In this document: piece by piece, positions 1 through 10,212 of the stretch | How positions within the stretch are numbered: the stretch's first letter is position 1 | Layout: each line of letters begins with the position of its first letter | Assembly (NCBI RefSeq): GCF_001306415.1 | Contig: NZ_LDJX01000004.1 | Coordinates: 37,501 to 101,500 of the forward strand | Direction of reading: 5' to 3' | Source of the DNA: Croceitalea dokdonensis DOKDO 023 | GTDB taxonomy: Bacteria; Bacteroidota; Bacteroidia; Flavobacteriales; Flavobacteriaceae | DNA: 64,000 nucleotides | Made by a program: the position numbers and the translations under genes | The notes under the pieces: model-generated | The model's input: only the letters and a program-made list of their open reading frames with translations | Told to the model about the DNA's origin: nothing | Databases searched by the model: none

Positions 1-110
1 CGTTGTCTGTCGTACGTTGACAGCTCCACCATCAACCATCAACCAAGAACCAACAACTAGTTTGTCCCAACTTCCAGAATTTCCTTCAATATTCCAATCA
101 ATGAACGTCG

Positions 111-302
111 TAGTCCCGGGCAGACCCCCTTCGGCTACCCCCAGGACAGGCTTCCCGCCATGCCTTTCGACCTGTAGTCCCGGGCAGACTCCCTTCGGCT
201 ACGATCAGGACAGGCTTCTCGCCATGCCTTTCGACCTGTAGTCTCAGGCAGACTCCCTTCGGCTACGCTCAGGACAGGCTTCTCGCCATGCCTTTCGACC
301 TG
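111..302. repeat. Three tandem 64-bp repeats carrying copies of the tRNA-Ile 3' end
   Basis: Three head-to-tail units lie at 111-174, 175-238 and 239-302 and run directly into the tRNA-Ile gene at 303. Each unit begins with about 17 bases that match the 3' end of the tRNA (T-arm 3' side plus acceptor strand). The third copy is identical to the tRNA and the first two differ at two positions (tagtcccggg versus tagtctcagg). The other 47 bases of each unit contain TTCGGCTAC, CAGGACAGGCTTC and CATGCCTTTCGACCTG and are nearly identical between units. From memory, sequences like CTTCGGCTACGCTCAGGAC occur as dispersed repeats in flavobacterial genomes; I could not check this. There is no convincing coding content. 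Confidence 0.85.
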
Positions 303-376
303 TAGTCTCAGGCAGACTCGAACTGCCGACCTCTACATTATCAGTGTAGCGCTCTAACCAGCTGAGCTATGAGACT
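303..376 (-). tRNA. tRNA-Ile (GAT anticodon), rRNA-operon spacer
   Basis: On the minus strand the gene reads AGTCTCATAGCTCAGCTGG onwards. It forms a full cloverleaf: acceptor AGTCTCA pairs with TGAGACT, the anticodon arm CTACA-CTGATAA-TGTAG presents GAT, and the T-arm contains GTTCGAG. The discriminator is A and CCA is not encoded. It lies downstream of 16S in the same direction, the usual place for tRNA-Ile in a 16S-tRNA-23S operon. The tRNA-Ala that usually follows is not seen in the first 110 bases, so it is either left of the window or missing. Confidence 0.95.
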
Positions 377-406
377 GTAAATCCCAATCAACCTCCCGTG
401 CACAGC

Positions 407-442
407 GCCCAGCTGGCTGGGCCCTGCCTGCCGGTAGGCAGG
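407..442. repeat. Two consecutive short hairpins in the 16S-tRNA spacer
   Basis: The first hairpin has arms GCCCAG (407-412) and CTGGGC (417-422). The second has arms CCTGCCT (423-429) and AGGCAGG (436-442). The second closely resembles the palindrome at 11342-11361, so it looks like a dispersed palindromic repeat. It is followed at 443-453 by TATGAGACTGT, an 11-base copy of the sequence around the tRNA-Ile 5' end (368-378). A role in rRNA processing is possible, but a repeat insertion is equally likely. Confidence 0.6.
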
Positions 443-564
443 TATGAGACTGTCTTGGCCTGTTTACAACAGTACAATATCTTTAACAACATATCGATAG
501 ACAACATAAAAGAGCTCGAACCACCTTTCCCCCAAAGAACAGGGCCAATCTGGCACATCGTCTC

Positions 565-2090
<1,526 letters not shown>

Positions 2091-2279
2091 TTGATCTTTA
2101 AATATCTCGCGATACCACGACCAACCCTTTTAAAGCCCCTTGACGTCAAAATGGTTCTTTTCTCTCTTTTACGCTGTCTATTACAATATGTATATGAACT
2201 TCTTTATTCTTCCCGGACTGACCCAAAATCCCTACGATTTCCCGTCCGTCCATCGCCCTGCTCATCTGCAAAGCGGGTG

Positions 2280-2312
2280 CAAATATAGATACTCTTTTTT
2301 AATTCCTGCAAA
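2280..2312 (-). promoter_or_regulatory. rRNA operon promoter
   Basis: On the minus strand TTTG (2309-2312) is followed after 21 bases by TATATTTG (2280-2287). This matches the Bacteroidota sigma-A consensus TTTG/TTG, about 19-21 bases, TAnnTTTG. It lies about 190 bases upstream of the 16S 5' end, leaving room for the usual rRNA leader. Confidence 0.75.
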
Positions 2313-2481
2313 CCTTTTTGAAAAAAAAATCAAAAAATTAGCAGTTACCTCACAATCAACTTTTTACAGTTGAACATTCCAAAAAATCAGGATAAACAAG
2401 TTACTTCTTTTTTTATAACCTACCAAATCAACGATGAAAATTGTATTTCAGCATAACCTTACTAAAATGACAAAACCCACC

Positions 2482-2511
2482 TTGTAACATTCACGCAACC
2501 TCTTATCTTTG
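2482..2511 (+). promoter_or_regulatory. Promoter of thrS-infC-rpmI-rplT
   Basis: TTG (2482-2484) is followed after 19 bases by TATCTTTG (2504-2511), a match to the Bacteroidota consensus. The predicted transcript starts near 2516, about 30 bases before the thrS ATG. This rules out an in-frame TTG at 2509 as the start codon because it lies inside the -7 element. Confidence 0.75.
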
Positions 2512-2544
2512 CCCCTCATTTATTTCATAGATAAGGAAAAAGGC

Positions 2545-4485
2545 ATGATAAACATTACATTACCGGACGGCGCAGTTAAACAGGTACCTTCTGGGACTTC
2601 CGTATTGGCCGTAGCCAAAACCATTAGCGAGGGTCTGGCAAGGAACATTATTTCTGCGAAATTTAACGATACAACCGTAGAGACCTCCACCACATTAAAT
2701 ACAGACGGCAGCCTTACCTTATATACATGGAACAATGACGAGGGAAAAAAAGCATTCTGGCACTCTACCTCACACGTGGTTGCCCAGGCTTTGGAGGAAC
2801 TTTACCCAGGCATCAAATTAACCATTGGCCCTGCCATTGAAAATGGCTTTTACTACGACGTTGACTTTGGTAACCACTCCATATCGGAAAAAGATTTTCC
2901 CGCCATAGAAAAAAAAGCCTTGGAAATAGCCCGTGGCAAACATGATTTTACCATGCGAGAGGTCTCTAAATCCGATGCGCTTTCTTTATATAAAAAACAA
3001 AACAATCCCTATAAGGTGGAACTTATAGAAAATCTAAAGGATGGGGAAATCACCTTTTGCGACCATAGCACTTTCACCGATCTCTGCCGCGGTGGCCACA
3101 TTCCCAATACAGGTATCATTAAAGCCATTAAAATATTAAGTGTTGCCGGTGCATACTGGCGAGGCGACGAAAACAACAAACAGTTAACCCGAGTCTATGG
3201 TATTTCCTTTCCCAAACAAAAAGAGCTTACCGCTTACCTTGAACTGTTAGAGGAGGCCAAAAAACGTGATCATCGTAAATTGGGACGGGAACTTGAACTA
3301 TTTACCTTTTCCCAGAAAGTAGGCCAAGGCCTGCCATTATGGCTACCAAAAGGGGCTGCCCTCAGGGAAAGGTTAGAAGATTTTTTGAAAAAGGCGCAGA
3401 AAAAGGCAGGCTATGAAATGGTGGTGACGCCCCATATTGGCCAAAAGGAGCTTTACGTGACTTCTGGTCACTATGCCAAATATGGTGAAGATAGCTTTCA
3501 GCCTATAAAAACCCCTAAAGAAGACGAGGAATTTTTGTTAAAGCCAATGAACTGCCCCCATCATTGTGAGATTTATAACACCAGCCCTTTCAGCTACAAA
3601 GATTTACCTAAACGATATGCTGAGTTTGGCACAGTTTACAGATATGAACAAAGTGGGGAACTTCATGGACTCACAAGGGTTAGAGGTTTTACACAGGACG
3701 ATGCCCACATTTTTTGCACCCCCGATCAGCTGAACGATGAATTTAAAAACGTTATCGACCTATCCCTTTATGTGTTGGGTTCGCTGGGTTTTGAAAACTT
3801 TACCGCACAAGTATCGGTCAGGGACTTAAACAAGCCGGAAAAATATATTGGTTCCGTGGAGAATTGGGAAAAAGCAGAACAGGCAATTATCAACGCCGCT
3901 GAGCAAAAAGGGTTAAACTTTGTTGTTGAACCCGGTGAGGCCGCTTTCTATGGCCCTAAGTTAGATTTCATGGTCAAAGATGCCCTCGGACGCAATTGGC
4001 AGCTAGGCACCATCCAGGTAGACTACAACCTGCCAGAACGATTTGACCTTACCTATAAAGGTAGTGACAACGAGCTTCACAGGCCGGTAATGATTCATCG
4101 AGCACCCTTTGGTAGCATGGAACGTTTTGTGGCATTATTATTGGAGCATACTGGTGGCAACTTTCCTTTATGGTTAATACCCCAGCAGGCTATTGTATTG
4201 CCTGTCAGCGAGAAACATGAAAAATATGCTGAAAAAGTTTTGAAATCATTGGAAAATCACGAAATTCGCGCGCTCATTGATAATAGGAACGAAACCGTAG
4301 GGAAGAAAATCAGGGAGGCGGAATTAAATAAAATTCCATTTATGCTAGTGGTTGGCGAGCAAGAAGAAGAAGCCAACACCATAGCAGTTAGAAGGCATGG
4401 AGGCGAAGACTTTGGAAGTATTACAGTTAACGCTTTTTCTGACTTGATTTCAAAAGAAATAAGTAGTACCTTAAAGTCGTTCTAA
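2545..4485 (+). CDS. thrS: Threonyl-tRNA synthetase
   Basis: This class II aminoacyl-tRNA synthetase charges tRNA-Thr in the cytoplasm. It is 646 residues, close to the 642 of E. coli. Domains in order are an N-terminal TGS domain, the SAD editing domain with HSTSH and CRGGH motifs, the catalytic core with zinc ligand Cys in [10 protein letters not shown], motif 2 around [12 protein letters not shown], motif 3 [10 protein letters not shown], and a C-terminal anticodon-binding domain. The ATG at 2545 is chosen because it begins MINITLPDG, as expected for the TGS domain, and follows an A/G-rich ribosome-binding stretch. It is the first gene of the thrS-infC-rpmI-rplT operon. Confidence 0.97.
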   Translation: MINITLPDGAVKQVPSGTSVLAVAKTISEGLARNIISAKFNDTTVETSTTLNTDGSLTLYTWNNDEGKKAFWHSTSHVVAQALEELYPGIKLTIGPAIENGFYYDVDFGNHSISEKDFPAIEKKALEIARGKHDFTMREVSKSDALSLYKKQNNPYKVELIENLKDGEITFCDHSTFTDLCRGGHIPNTGIIKAIKILSVAGAYWRGDENNKQLTRVYGISFPKQKELTAYLELLEEAKKRDHRKLGRELELFTFSQKVGQGLPLWLPKGAALRERLEDFLKKAQKKAGYEMVVTPHIGQKELYVTSGHYAKYGEDSFQPIKTPKEDEEFLLKPMNCPHHCEIYNTSPFSYKDLPKRYAEFGTVYRYEQSGELHGLTRVRGFTQDDAHIFCTPDQLNDEFKNVIDLSLYVLGSLGFENFTAQVSVRDLNKPEKYIGSVENWEKAEQAIINAAEQKGLNFVVEPGEAAFYGPKLDFMVKDALGRNWQLGTIQVDYNLPERFDLTYKGSDNELHRPVMIHRAPFGSMERFVALLLEHTGGNFPLWLIPQQAIVLPVSEKHEKYAEKVLKSLENHEIRALIDNRNETVGKKIREAELNKIPFMLVVGEQEEEANTIAVRRHGGEDFGSITVNAFSDLISKEISSTLKSF

Positions 4486-4515
4486 AAATAGAAGTTTAAT
4501 TAAAATATATTAGTC

Positions 4516-5073
4516 ATAGCAATACGTAGAAGATTTAGACCCCAACCGCGAAGGGAAAACAAAAATCCCCATAATATCAATGAACGCATTCTTGCCCCTG
4601 AGGTAAGATTGGTTGGAGACAATGTTGAAGTTGGGGTATACCCCATAAGAAAGGCCTTGGACAAGGCTGAGGAAATTGGTTTGGACTTGGTGGAGATTTC
4701 GCCAAAAGCCAAACCGCCGGTATGTAAAATTATCGATTATAAAAAGTTTCTTTACGAGCAAAAGAAACGGGAAAAAGCGATGAAGGCAAAAGCCTCGAAA
4801 GTAGTTGTCAAGGAAATAAGGTTTGGACCGCAGACAGATGACCATGATTACGATTTTAAAAAGAGGCATGCCGAAAAGTTTTTAAAAGAAGGGGCCAAGT
4901 TAAAGGCTTACGTGTTCTTTAAAGGACGTTCCATAGTGTACAAAGACCAAGGAGAGATTTTGTTGTTAAAGTTGGCCTCGGAATTGGAAGATATAGGTAA
5001 AGTAGAGCAAATGCCAAAATTGGAAGGTAAACGTATGACCATGTTTATTGCTCCAAAGGCTAGTAAAAAGTAA
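4516..5073 (+). CDS. infC: Translation initiation factor IF-3, apparent AUA start
   Basis: IF-3 binds the 30S subunit, prevents premature 50S joining and rejects non-canonical start codons. The conserved body includes [32 protein letters not shown] and the C-terminal domain ending in APKASKK. The conserved N-terminal segment ([15 protein letters not shown]) is encoded upstream of the first TTG at 4609, so a TTG start would truncate the protein. In that frame the last stop is at 4501-4503 and there is no ATG, GTG or TTG before 4609. AUA at 4516 gives [16 protein letters not shown] and 185 residues; AUA codons at 4507 or 4522 are alternatives. E. coli infC starts at AUU for autoregulation, so a similar device is inferred here. 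Confidence 0.9.
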   Translation: MAIRRRFRPQPRRENKNPHNINERILAPEVRLVGDNVEVGVYPIRKALDKAEEIGLDLVEISPKAKPPVCKIIDYKKFLYEQKKREKAMKAKASKVVVKEIRFGPQTDDHDYDFKKRHAEKFLKEGAKLKAYVFFKGRSIVYKDQGEILLLKLASELEDIGKVEQMPKLEGKRMTMFIAPKASKK

Positions 5074-5116
5074 GTGGGATACCGGGAAATACCGGAAATA
5101 AATATAAATAGGAAAT

Positions 5117-5314
5117 ATGCCTAAAATGAAAACGAAATCCAGTGCCAAAAAGCGGTTTAAGCTCACAGGTAGTGGTAAAATTAAGAGAAAGCACGCTTTT
5201 AAGAGTCACATCTTGACAAAAAAGTCAAAAAAGCGTAAACTAAAGTTAACACACTCAACCCTTGTGCACGAGGCAGATGTTAACAGTATTAAAGAACAAT
5301 TACGGTTAAAGTAA
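5117..5314 (+). CDS. rpmI: 50S ribosomal protein L35
   Basis: The protein is a 65-residue, highly basic component of the large ribosomal subunit. It shows the L35 pattern [20 protein letters not shown] followed by a KRKHAFKSH stretch. It lies 43 bases after infC and before rplT, the classic infC-rpmI-rplT order. The ATG at 5117 is the only sensible start. In other bacteria this operon is controlled by L20 binding its own mRNA. The 124-base gap before rplT could host such a site, though I see no clear match. Confidence 0.97.
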   Translation: MPKMKTKSSAKKRFKLTGSGKIKRKHAFKSHILTKKSKKRKLKLTHSTLVHEADVNSIKEQLRLK

Positions 5315-5438
5315 GCGTTCATAGGTAATTAAATAGTAACCCTGGAGTTGGGCGAACATTTAAGCGGTATAAGGTATACTAGTTTAAATTTCATAAAGAG
5401 TCTTCATACAGACCGCCTGCTACAAAAATTTTAAAATT

Positions 5439-5783
5439 ATGCCAAGATCAGTAAATGCAGTTGCTTCTAGAGCTAGGAGAAAAAAAGTGATGAAGCAAGC
5501 AAAAGGCTACTTTGGAAGACGTAAAAACGTATGGACGGTAGCCAAAAATGCGGTAGAAAAAGCGATGTTATACGCATACCGCGATAGAAGAAACAAAAAA
5601 AGAACGTTTAGAGCCCTATGGATAACACGTATTAATGCAGGAGCAAGAATGCACGGCATGTCTTATTCCCAATTTATGGGCAAAGTAAAAGCAAATGATA
5701 TTGAATTAAACCGAAAGGTACTGGCAGACTTAGCCATGAACCACCCAGATGCGTTTAAGGCAATCGTTGAAAAAGTAAAGTAA
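5439..5783 (+). CDS. rplT: 50S ribosomal protein L20
   Basis: L20 is an early-assembly protein that binds 23S rRNA. The 114 residues match the family in length and sequence: [30 protein letters not shown], and a C-terminal [15 protein letters not shown] region. The gene ends the thrS operon and is followed by a strong terminator. The start at 5439 is preceded by an A/T-rich stretch with no strong Shine-Dalgarno, normal for this phylum. Confidence 0.97.
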   Translation: MPRSVNAVASRARRKKVMKQAKGYFGRRKNVWTVAKNAVEKAMLYAYRDRRNKKRTFRALWITRINAGARMHGMSYSQFMGKVKANDIELNRKVLADLAMNHPDAFKAIVEKVK

Positions 5784-5807
5784 ACGTTTAAAATAAATCC
5801 CACTGTT

Positions 5808-5836
5808 AAAACCCGCTAAATAGCGGGTTTTTTGTT
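5808..5836 (+). terminator. Terminator of the thrS operon
   Basis: A perfect 10-bp stem AAACCCGCTA / TAGCGGGTTT with an AA loop is followed by a run of T. It lies 25 bases after the rplT stop codon. Confidence 0.9.
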
Positions 5837-5903
5837 TCCAATTCTCAAGTCACCGTGCTTTTTGACCGGATGTTAAAGGTGATGAACTTGAGCTTTACCA
5901 ACA

Positions 5904-6326
5904 CTACGTACCAAAAACGGTAATCACCAGTTTCCGCCCATGGGCATTGTTCCGGTGCTCCCCTAGATAAATGCCCTGCCATATCCCTAAATTTAGCTTT
6001 CCGTTGGTAATGGGAATCTGAACGGAAGCGCCCATCAATGAAGCCTTAATATGGGCTGGCATGTCATCTGCCCCTTCATAATCATGTTTGTAATAAGGCA
6101 TATTTTCCGGCACCATTTGGTTGATATGGGATTCAAAATCCATACGGACAGTAGGGTCTGCATTCTCATTGATGGTAAGACTGGCCGATGTATGTTTGAG
6201 AAACAACTGCAAAAACCCCATTCTTATCTCCGCAATTTCTGCCATCTCTTTAAGAACAAGCGGTGTGATTAAATGAAATCCCCGAGAAAATGCCGGCAAC
6301 CGTATTTCGCGCTGATGAAACTCCAT
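5904..6326 (-). CDS. yjbQ: YjbQ-family (UPF0047) protein
   Basis: This 140-residue protein belongs to the YjbQ/UPF0047 family, small trimeric proteins reported to have weak thiamine-phosphate synthase activity; the physiological role is unclear. Family hallmarks are visible: HTSASLTINENADP near residues 44-57, HIKASLMGASV near 92-102, and GIWQGIYLGEHR near the C-terminus. The conserved His and Glu residues of the presumed metal site are present. The gene stands alone on the minus strand, convergent with the thrS operon and divergent from the HAD gene. The ATG at 6326 matches the usual family start. Confidence 0.9.
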   Translation of the reverse strand: MEFHQREIRLPAFSRGFHLITPLVLKEMAEIAEIRMGFLQLFLKHTSASLTINENADPTVRMDFESHINQMVPENMPYYKHDYEGADDMPAHIKASLMGASVQIPITNGKLNLGIWQGIYLGEHRNNAHGRKLVITVFGT

Positions 6327-6371
6327 ATCTTTTATTGATTTACCTTTTACAATATTACTAATTTCTTAATG

Positions 6372-6399
6372 TTGGCCTACCCGCTTTATTCTACCTTTG
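6372..6399 (+). promoter_or_regulatory. Promoter of the HAD phosphatase gene
   Basis: TTG (6372-6374), a 17-base spacer and TACCTTTG (6392-6399) fit the Bacteroidota consensus. The ATG at 6416 is only 16 bases past the -7 element, giving a very short 5' leader. Confidence 0.55.
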
Positions 6400-6415
6400 T
6401 TGTTTATTGATAGCT

Positions 6416-7213
6416 ATGGACTTATCCAAAATTAAAATGGTGGTCACCGATATGGATGGCACCTTACTGAACAGCCAACATGAGGTAAGCAATAGATTTT
6501 TTGAACTGTTCCAAGCCTTAAAAGAAAAGAACATCCTTTTTGTTGCAGCAAGTGGAAGGCAGTATGACAGTATGGTTGCCAAGCTGGAGGCGATTAAAGA
6601 TGATATTATTTTTGTGGCCGAAAATGGTGCGCTAGTTAAAAAAAAGAACCATACCTTATGTTCAACTCCTTTGGAACACCAATACATCAAACAGGTTTTG
6701 GATTTAATCTCACCGATACCAAATGCCCATCCTGTTTTATGCGGAGCCAATACTGCCTATGTTAATGGTGCCTCCTTGGCTTTTATTGAACTGCTAAAGG
6801 AATACTACACGGCGTTTTCACCGGTTACCGACCAATATGCGGTACATGGTGAAATCATGAAGATTGCGGTGTACCACGATGAAAGTTCTGAGCGGAACAT
6901 TTATCCGCAAGTAGCCCACTTAGAGGATAAGCTAAAGGTAAAAGTATCTGGTGCCCATTGGATAGATATTTCACACCCGGACGCACACAAAGGACACGCC
7001 TTGGCTAAGTTGATGCAAACATATGGTGTTGGTTCGCATGAATTGCTCGTTTTTGGTGACTACAACAATGATTTGGAGATGTTAGAACTTGCACAATTTA
7101 GTGTAGCGATGGAAAACGCACATCAAAATGTAAAAAAAACAGCGAAGTACCACACCACCTCAAATGATGACCTTGGCGTTGAGCGCGTCTTAGAAAAACT
7201 TTTACGGTCGTAG
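6416..7213 (+). CDS. Cof-type HAD superfamily phosphatase
   Basis: This is a 265-residue haloacid dehalogenase-superfamily hydrolase of the Cof/IIB type, which dephosphorylates sugar phosphates, nucleotides or cofactors. Motif I DMDGT carries the nucleophilic Asp12 and acid/base Asp14. Motif II is VAASGR, and the C-terminal motif IV is GDYNNDLEML, which binds Mg. A cap domain lies between motifs II and III, as in Cof and YidA. The substrate cannot be read from the sequence. The ATG at 6416 is chosen over an in-frame TTG at 6407 because it lies properly downstream of the promoter. It converges with the next gene. Confidence 0.9.
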   Translation: MDLSKIKMVVTDMDGTLLNSQHEVSNRFFELFQALKEKNILFVAASGRQYDSMVAKLEAIKDDIIFVAENGALVKKKNHTLCSTPLEHQYIKQVLDLISPIPNAHPVLCGANTAYVNGASLAFIELLKEYYTAFSPVTDQYAVHGEIMKIAVYHDESSERNIYPQVAHLEDKLKVKVSGAHWIDISHPDAHKGHALAKLMQTYGVGSHELLVFGDYNNDLEMLELAQFSVAMENAHQNVKKTAKYHTTSNDDLGVERVLEKLLRS

Positions 7214-7235
7214 GCCATGCCTACTTGGCGCATTT

Positions 7236-8519
7236 TTACGTCTTCTGCTTTTTCTTTTTAGCGGCGGGAAATAGCACATTATTCAAAATTAGCCGATATC
7301 CGGGAGAGGTGGGGTGGAGTTCCAACTCGGTCTTTGGATCACCTACCCTATGCTGGTAATCTTCCGGATCATGGCCGCCATAAAACGTAAAGAACCCCTT
7401 TCCTTTTATCCCATGTATATATCTTGCCTCTCCGTTAATTTTACACTCCCCCAAGACCATCACAGTAGGTTTTACCTCATCCCTTGTAAAGGAGGTAGTC
7501 TGTCCCATAAAACCTTTTACCAATGCGGTGTGGTTTTGGGTGAGCATGGTAGGCACTGGATCCCATTTTGCAGAAAACTCCATCAAGGAAAAATAATCCG
7601 ATTCTTTGGGCACCTTTCTTTTGGCCGTCATATCAATGGAGGAAAACTCGTATCGTAGCGGATTACGTTCCAAAATAAAATCTTGAAATGCAAAGGTTCT
7701 GGAAAAGTCTAATTGTGATTGATAGTTGGCTTGCGAAGCATCACCATCAAACATGGGCTCGCAAATATCCACCCCTTTTGCGGCCAAGGCAATATCAAAA
7801 CTATCCGTTGCGGAACACATGGCAAACATAAAACCGCCCCCAATCACATACCTACGTATTTTCTCTGCAACGGCACCTTTTTGCTCGGACACCTTATCGT
7901 AACCTAGTTTGGTGGCACGTTCTTCTGCCAATCTTTTCCCTTCTATATACCATGGTGCCGCCCTGTAGGCGCCGTAGAATTTTCCATACTGCCCGGTAAA
8001 GTCCTCGTGGTGCAGATGCAGCCAGTCATACAAAGCAAGCTTATCATCCAAGACCTCTTCATCATAAATGGTAACGTACGGAATTTCAGCATAGGTCAAC
8101 ACCATGGTTACGGCATCATCCCAGGGTTGATTATCCTTTGGGGAGTAAACGGCAATCTTGGGCGCTTTTTCCAAAATAACGGACTCTTGGTTCATTGCAG
8201 GGCTACTGATGCCGTCCAAAACTGCATTGGCTTGGGCATCTGACAACACCTCAAAGGAAACACCTCTAATTTGGCACTCTTTGCGCACCGCCTCGCCATC
8301 TGGCAATAAAAAGGAACCACCCCTATAATTTAACAACCATTGAACCTTTTGCTGTTTGCTTAGCATCCAATAGGTAATGCCGTAGGCCTTTAGGTGGTTT
8401 TTTTGTGATTCCGCATCCATGGGTATCAGAATCACCGATGCCCTTGCGGATAAAGAGGAACAAAGAAAAACGACCAAAAGTGCGAGTAGCGGCTTTAGTC
8501 TTCTAGAACGGCACATCAT
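7236..8519 (-). CDS. Exported protein of unknown function, often labelled asparagine synthetase B in flavobacteria
   Basis: The 427-residue protein starts with a basic stretch and a hydrophobic signal peptide (LKPLLALLVVFLCSSLSA), so it is predicted to leave the cytoplasm. From memory, close homologues in Flavobacteriaceae carry the name asparagine synthetase B, but I see neither the N-terminal catalytic Cys nor the SGGxDS pyrophosphate loop of that enzyme. Visible features are IAVYSPKDNQPWDD followed by an acidic YDEEVLDD stretch, GGGFMFAMCSATD, and a C-terminal GFFTFYGGHDPEDY. These suggest a class I amidotransferase/ThuA-like fold, which is inference only. Start ATGs at 8519 or 8516 overlap the end of dnaB by 14-17 bases, so the two are probably translationally coupled. 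The C-terminus ends in a lysine-rich tail. Confidence 0.75.
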   Translation of the reverse strand: MMCRSRRLKPLLALLVVFLCSSLSARASVILIPMDAESQKNHLKAYGITYWMLSKQQKVQWLLNYRGGSFLLPDGEAVRKECQIRGVSFEVLSDAQANAVLDGISSPAMNQESVILEKAPKIAVYSPKDNQPWDDAVTMVLTYAEIPYVTIYDEEVLDDKLALYDWLHLHHEDFTGQYGKFYGAYRAAPWYIEGKRLAEERATKLGYDKVSEQKGAVAEKIRRYVIGGGFMFAMCSATDSFDIALAAKGVDICEPMFDGDASQANYQSQLDFSRTFAFQDFILERNPLRYEFSSIDMTAKRKVPKESDYFSLMEFSAKWDPVPTMLTQNHTALVKGFMGQTTSFTRDEVKPTVMVLGECKINGEARYIHGIKGKGFFTFYGGHDPEDYQHRVGDPKTELELHPTSPGYRLILNNVLFPAAKKKKQKT

Positions 8520-10044
8520 CGTCCGTTTCTTCGGTATTGAAGGAACTACCAAAGGCTTCATCCGTATTGGGCAGGTTTGGGGTCGCGAATGGATTTTCAT
8601 CATTATCGTTCATCTTAGACTGAAATTCAAAAGGAGAATCAAAGTCATCTAAGTTATCAAACTTACCTAGATTACCGATGAACTTTAACCTAATATTCTC
8701 AAGCCCACCATTACGGTGTTTGGCCACGATAAACTCTGCCTGACCTTGGGTAGGCGTGCGTTCCTCATCATCCCATTCGTCAATTTTATAATACTCCGGC
8801 CTGTAAATAAAAGATACAATGTCCGCATCTTGTTCTATGGCCCCGGACTCCCTTAAATCCGATAATATAGGCCGTTTGCTGCCCCCACGGGTCTCAACCG
8901 CCCGGGAAAGTTGGGACAAAGCTATAACAGGTACGTTCAACTCCTTGGCAAGGGCTTTTAAATTTCTGGAAATGGTAGAAATTTCCTGTTCCCTATTCCC
9001 GCCTTTTTGGCTCCCCCCGGCCGTCATCAACTGTAAATAATCTATGATGATCATCTTAATGCCATGCTGGGATGCCAGACGTCTCGCCTTTGCCCTTAGA
9101 TCAAAAATGGAAAGTGAAGGAGTATCATCTATGAACAATGGGGCCTTTTCCAGTGTTTTTACTTTTACGTTCAGCTGTTCCCATTCGTGTTTCTCCAAAC
9201 GGCCCGTGCGCAGCTTCTCCGAAGAGAGGCCGGTCTCTGAAGAAATTAAACGCGTAATGAGCTGTACAGAGGACATTTCCAGGGAAAAAAAGGCGACGGG
9301 AATTTCTGAATTTACGGCGATATTCCTCGCCATGGAAAGCGTTAAGGCCGTTTTACCCATACCGGGCCTGGCAGCAACAATGACCAAATCACTGGGTTGC
9401 CAGCCAGAGGTTAATTTATCTAGCTTATCAAAACCAGAAGGGATACCGCTCAACCCTTCTTTGTTGGCAATTTCCTCGATACGTTTTTTAGCTTGTATCA
9501 CCAAATTCTGCGCAGTTTCGGCAGAGCGTTTTAAATTGCCCTGGGTCACCTCGTACAATTTGGCTTCTGCGTTATCCAATAAATCAAATACATCGGTTCC
9601 CTCATTGTAGGCATCTTCAATAATTTCATTGGAAATTTTGATTAGGCTACGCTGAATGTACTTCTGTAGAATGATTCTGGCATGGAATTCAATATGCGCG
9701 GAAGATGCTACCTTTTGCGTGAGTTTAATGAGGTAAAAGTCCCCTCCCACAGCATCTAACTTGCCATCTTTCTTTAATTGGGATGAAACGGTTAATAAGT
9801 CTACCGGTTCTGAAGTTTCAAATAATTTGAAAATGGCCTCATAAATAAATCGATGCGCCTCTTTATAGAATGCGTCTGGATGTAAGATATCTATTACTTC
9901 ATCCACACCTTTCTTGTCTATCATCATCGCACCCAACACAACCTCCTCTAAATCAACAGCTTGAGGTGGTATTTTACCACGTTCCAAATTGATAATGGTA
10001 GATTTATCAATTTTACGTCCAATGATTGGGTTAGGATTTTCCAT
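8503..10044 (-). CDS. dnaB: Replicative DNA helicase DnaB
   Basis: DnaB is the hexameric ring helicase that unwinds DNA at the replication fork. The 513-residue protein has the N-terminal primase-interaction domain (AVDLEEVVLGAMMID), a linker, and a RecA-like domain with Walker A ARPGMGKTAL near residues 225-234, Walker B IIIDYLQLM, and the DnaB motif SRAVETRGGSKRPILSDLRE. The ATG at 10044 is preferred to an in-frame TTG six codons upstream. A near-consensus -7 element, TACTTTCG, lies just upstream on the minus strand. The acidic tail ends DDDVPF. The secreted-protein gene overlaps its 3' end. Confidence 0.96.
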   Translation of the reverse strand: MENPNPIIGRKIDKSTIINLERGKIPPQAVDLEEVVLGAMMIDKKGVDEVIDILHPDAFYKEAHRFIYEAIFKLFETSEPVDLLTVSSQLKKDGKLDAVGGDFYLIKLTQKVASSAHIEFHARIILQKYIQRSLIKISNEIIEDAYNEGTDVFDLLDNAEAKLYEVTQGNLKRSAETAQNLVIQAKKRIEEIANKEGLSGIPSGFDKLDKLTSGWQPSDLVIVAARPGMGKTALTLSMARNIAVNSEIPVAFFSLEMSSVQLITRLISSETGLSSEKLRTGRLEKHEWEQLNVKVKTLEKAPLFIDDTPSLSIFDLRAKARRLASQHGIKMIIIDYLQLMTAGGSQKGGNREQEISTISRNLKALAKELNVPVIALSQLSRAVETRGGSKRPILSDLRESGAIEQDADIVSFIYRPEYYKIDEWDDEERTPTQGQAEFIVAKHRNGGLENIRLKFIGNLGKFDNLDDFDSPFEFQSKMNDNDENPFATPNLPNTDEAFGSSFNTEETDDDVPF

Positions 10045-10212
10045 GGTTGCGAAAGTATGCAATTAACCTATAATTAACCTTTTTTTTACGTTGGCTGATG
10101 TTCACAGGACTTCAACAAAATTACTGTTGATAACTTCAAAAATCTGTTAACAACCTAATAATTGGGAATAAGAAATTTTGTTGGCCGGAGCAATGAAACG
10201 AATACAAGTGGG

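Noticed and set aside
111-302. Possible CRISPR array
   Set aside because: The units are 64-bp direct tandem repeats with no unique spacers and no cas genes nearby.
2509-2544. TTG start for thrS at 2509
   Set aside because: It lies within the -7 promoter element; the ATG at 2545 begins the conserved TGS domain.
4609-4611. TTG start for infC at 4609
   Set aside because: It would remove the conserved N-terminal segment of IF-3 that is encoded upstream in the same frame.
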